64,000 bases of DNA from Verrucomicrobiia bacterium (GTDB lineage Bacteria > Verrucomicrobiota > Verrucomicrobiia > Limisphaerales > CAIMTB01): the NCBI GenBank assembly GCA_019634625.1, contig JAHCBA010000008.1, positions 62,001-126,000 of the forward strand. The letters are read 5' to 3'. A model generated the notes under the pieces. The model was not told the DNA's origin. It did not search any database and worked only from the letters and a program-made list of their open reading frames with translations. Position 1 is the stretch's first letter, and each line of letters begins with the position of its first letter. Positions 63,250 to 64,000 of this stretch are shown piece by piece. Made by a program: the position numbers and the translations under genes.

Positions 63250-64000
63250 ATGCGCGCCGACGATTTCGATTATCCCCTCCCCGTGGAGCGCATCGCCCAG
63301 CATCCCCCACCCCTCCGCACCCACGCCCGCCTCCTCGTCGTCCATCGCTCCACCGGCACCTTCGACCATTCCCGCATCGACCGCCTCCCCCTCCACCTCC
63401 AACCCGGTGACCTCCTCGTCCGCAACGACTCCCGCGTGTTCCCAGCCCGCCTCCGCGGTCACAAGCCCGACACCCATGGCCGAATCGAAATCCTTCTCCT
63501 CGAACCGGTCGGCCCCGACGCCTGGCGCGCCCTGCTCCGCCCCGGCAAAAGGGTCCGCCCCGGCACCCCTCTGGCCTTCGGTACCGATCACGACCCCCTC
63601 CATGCCCGGGTCCGCGAAAAGGATCCCGAGGGCGTCTGCGTCCTCGAATTCCCTCCCGGCACCGACGTCATCGCCTTCGCCGAACGCCACGGCGAGGTCC
63701 CTCTTCCCCCCTACATCCACCGGGACTCCCCGGCCCCCGCAGACCGCGATCGTTACCAGACCGTGTATGCCCGTACCCCGGGCTCCGTCGCGGCACCCAC
63801 CGCCGGACTCCACTTCACCCCGGAACTCCTCGCCGAACTGGAAACGGCCGGCGTAACCCACTGCGATGTCACACTCCATGTCGGGGCGGGAACGTTTGCG
63901 CCGGTCAAGACCGACCGGATCGAGGATCATGTGATGCATGCCGAACGTTATCGAATCGGCACCGAGGCCGCCGCCGCCATCGAGACCGCCCGCCGGGAAG
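63250..64000 (+). CDS. queA: S-adenosylmethionine:tRNA ribosyltransferase-isomerase (3' end outside window)
   Basis: The first 250 residues of QueA, which transfers and rearranges the ribosyl group of SAM to make epoxyqueuosine in tRNA. Start MRADDFDYPLPVERIAQHP; family words LLVRNDSRVFPARLRGHK, LPPYIHR, RYQTVYARTPGSVAAPTAGL and THCDVTLHVGAGTFAPVK. The gene diverges from mraZ over a 248-bp gap. No stop occurs before the window end. Confidence 0.96.
   Translation, partial: MRADDFDYPLPVERIAQHPPPLRTHARLLVVHRSTGTFDHSRIDRLPLHLQPGDLLVRNDSRVFPARLRGHKPDTHGRIEILLLEPVGPDAWRALLRPGKRVRPGTPLAFGTDHDPLHARVREKDPEGVCVLEFPPGTDVIAFAERHGEVPLPPYIHRDSPAPADRDRYQTVYARTPGSVAAPTAGLHFTPELLAELETAGVTHCDVTLHVGAGTFAPVKTDRIEDHVMHAERYRIGTEAAAAIETARRE

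Overview
The window is about 69% GC chromosomal DNA that reads as a member of the Verrucomicrobiota, probably near the Limisphaerales/Pedosphaera group. The evidence is family content, not a search: a planctomycete-type cytochrome c/DUF1549/DUF1553 protein paired with a DUF1501 protein, a secreted sulfatase, a Tat-exported Gfo/Idh/MocA oxidoreductase, a type II pseudopilin with a large surface protein, a triple LamG protein, a PEP-CTERM protein and a divergent FtsZ.

Layout. 1-7.4 kb: the 3' part of argS, a class I amidotransferase, a porin, an MBL-fold hydrolase, a small proline/valine/histidine-rich secreted protein, a gamma carbonic anhydrase and mutY. 7.9-13.7 kb: a sulfatase, lipA, a multi-PAS hybrid histidine kinase and a small lipoprotein. 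13.8-24.4 kb: a surface protein translationally coupled to a pseudopilin, the PSD1/DUF1501 pair, tRNA-Leu(CAG) and the oxidoreductase. 24.6-32.3 kb: a low-GC orphan, a nitrilase-like pseudoenzyme, then a minus-strand run: an unknown gene, a small CBM48 protein, hflK, hflC, a membrane protein, yceI and apaG. 32.6-35.7 kb: the LamG protein. 36.5-39.9 kb: nuoA-B-C-D-I. 40.1-41.3 kb: two families of palindromic REP-like repeats around a RAYT transposase remnant. 41.4-44.2 kb: a PEP-CTERM protein, a duplicated secreted protein and cinA. 44.8-63.0 kb: a division and cell-wall (dcw) cluster on the minus strand, mraZ to ftsZ plus a TolC-like gene, preceded by a probable MraZ operator. From 63.25 kb: divergent queA, cut by the window end.

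How it works together. The dcw cluster makes and polymerises the peptidoglycan precursor (murF, mraY, murD, murG, murB, ddl, ftsI, ftsW) and assembles the divisome (ftsL, ftsQ, ftsA, ftsZ). Many of its genes overlap by ATGA or GTGA, so it is probably one coupled transcript. murC and murE are absent, and an unrecognised gene sits between mraZ and rsmH. The secreted enzymes and surface proteins point to a polysaccharide-degrading life.

The most unusual material is intergenic. There is a six-unit BIME-like array next to a RAYT remnant. A second palindromic REP class lies beside it. A MITE-like family of about 160 bp with terminal inverted repeats has several copies, one of which is interrupted by a second inverted-repeat element. 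A third family is a ~21-bp GTCA...TGAC motif that occurs in clusters between genes.
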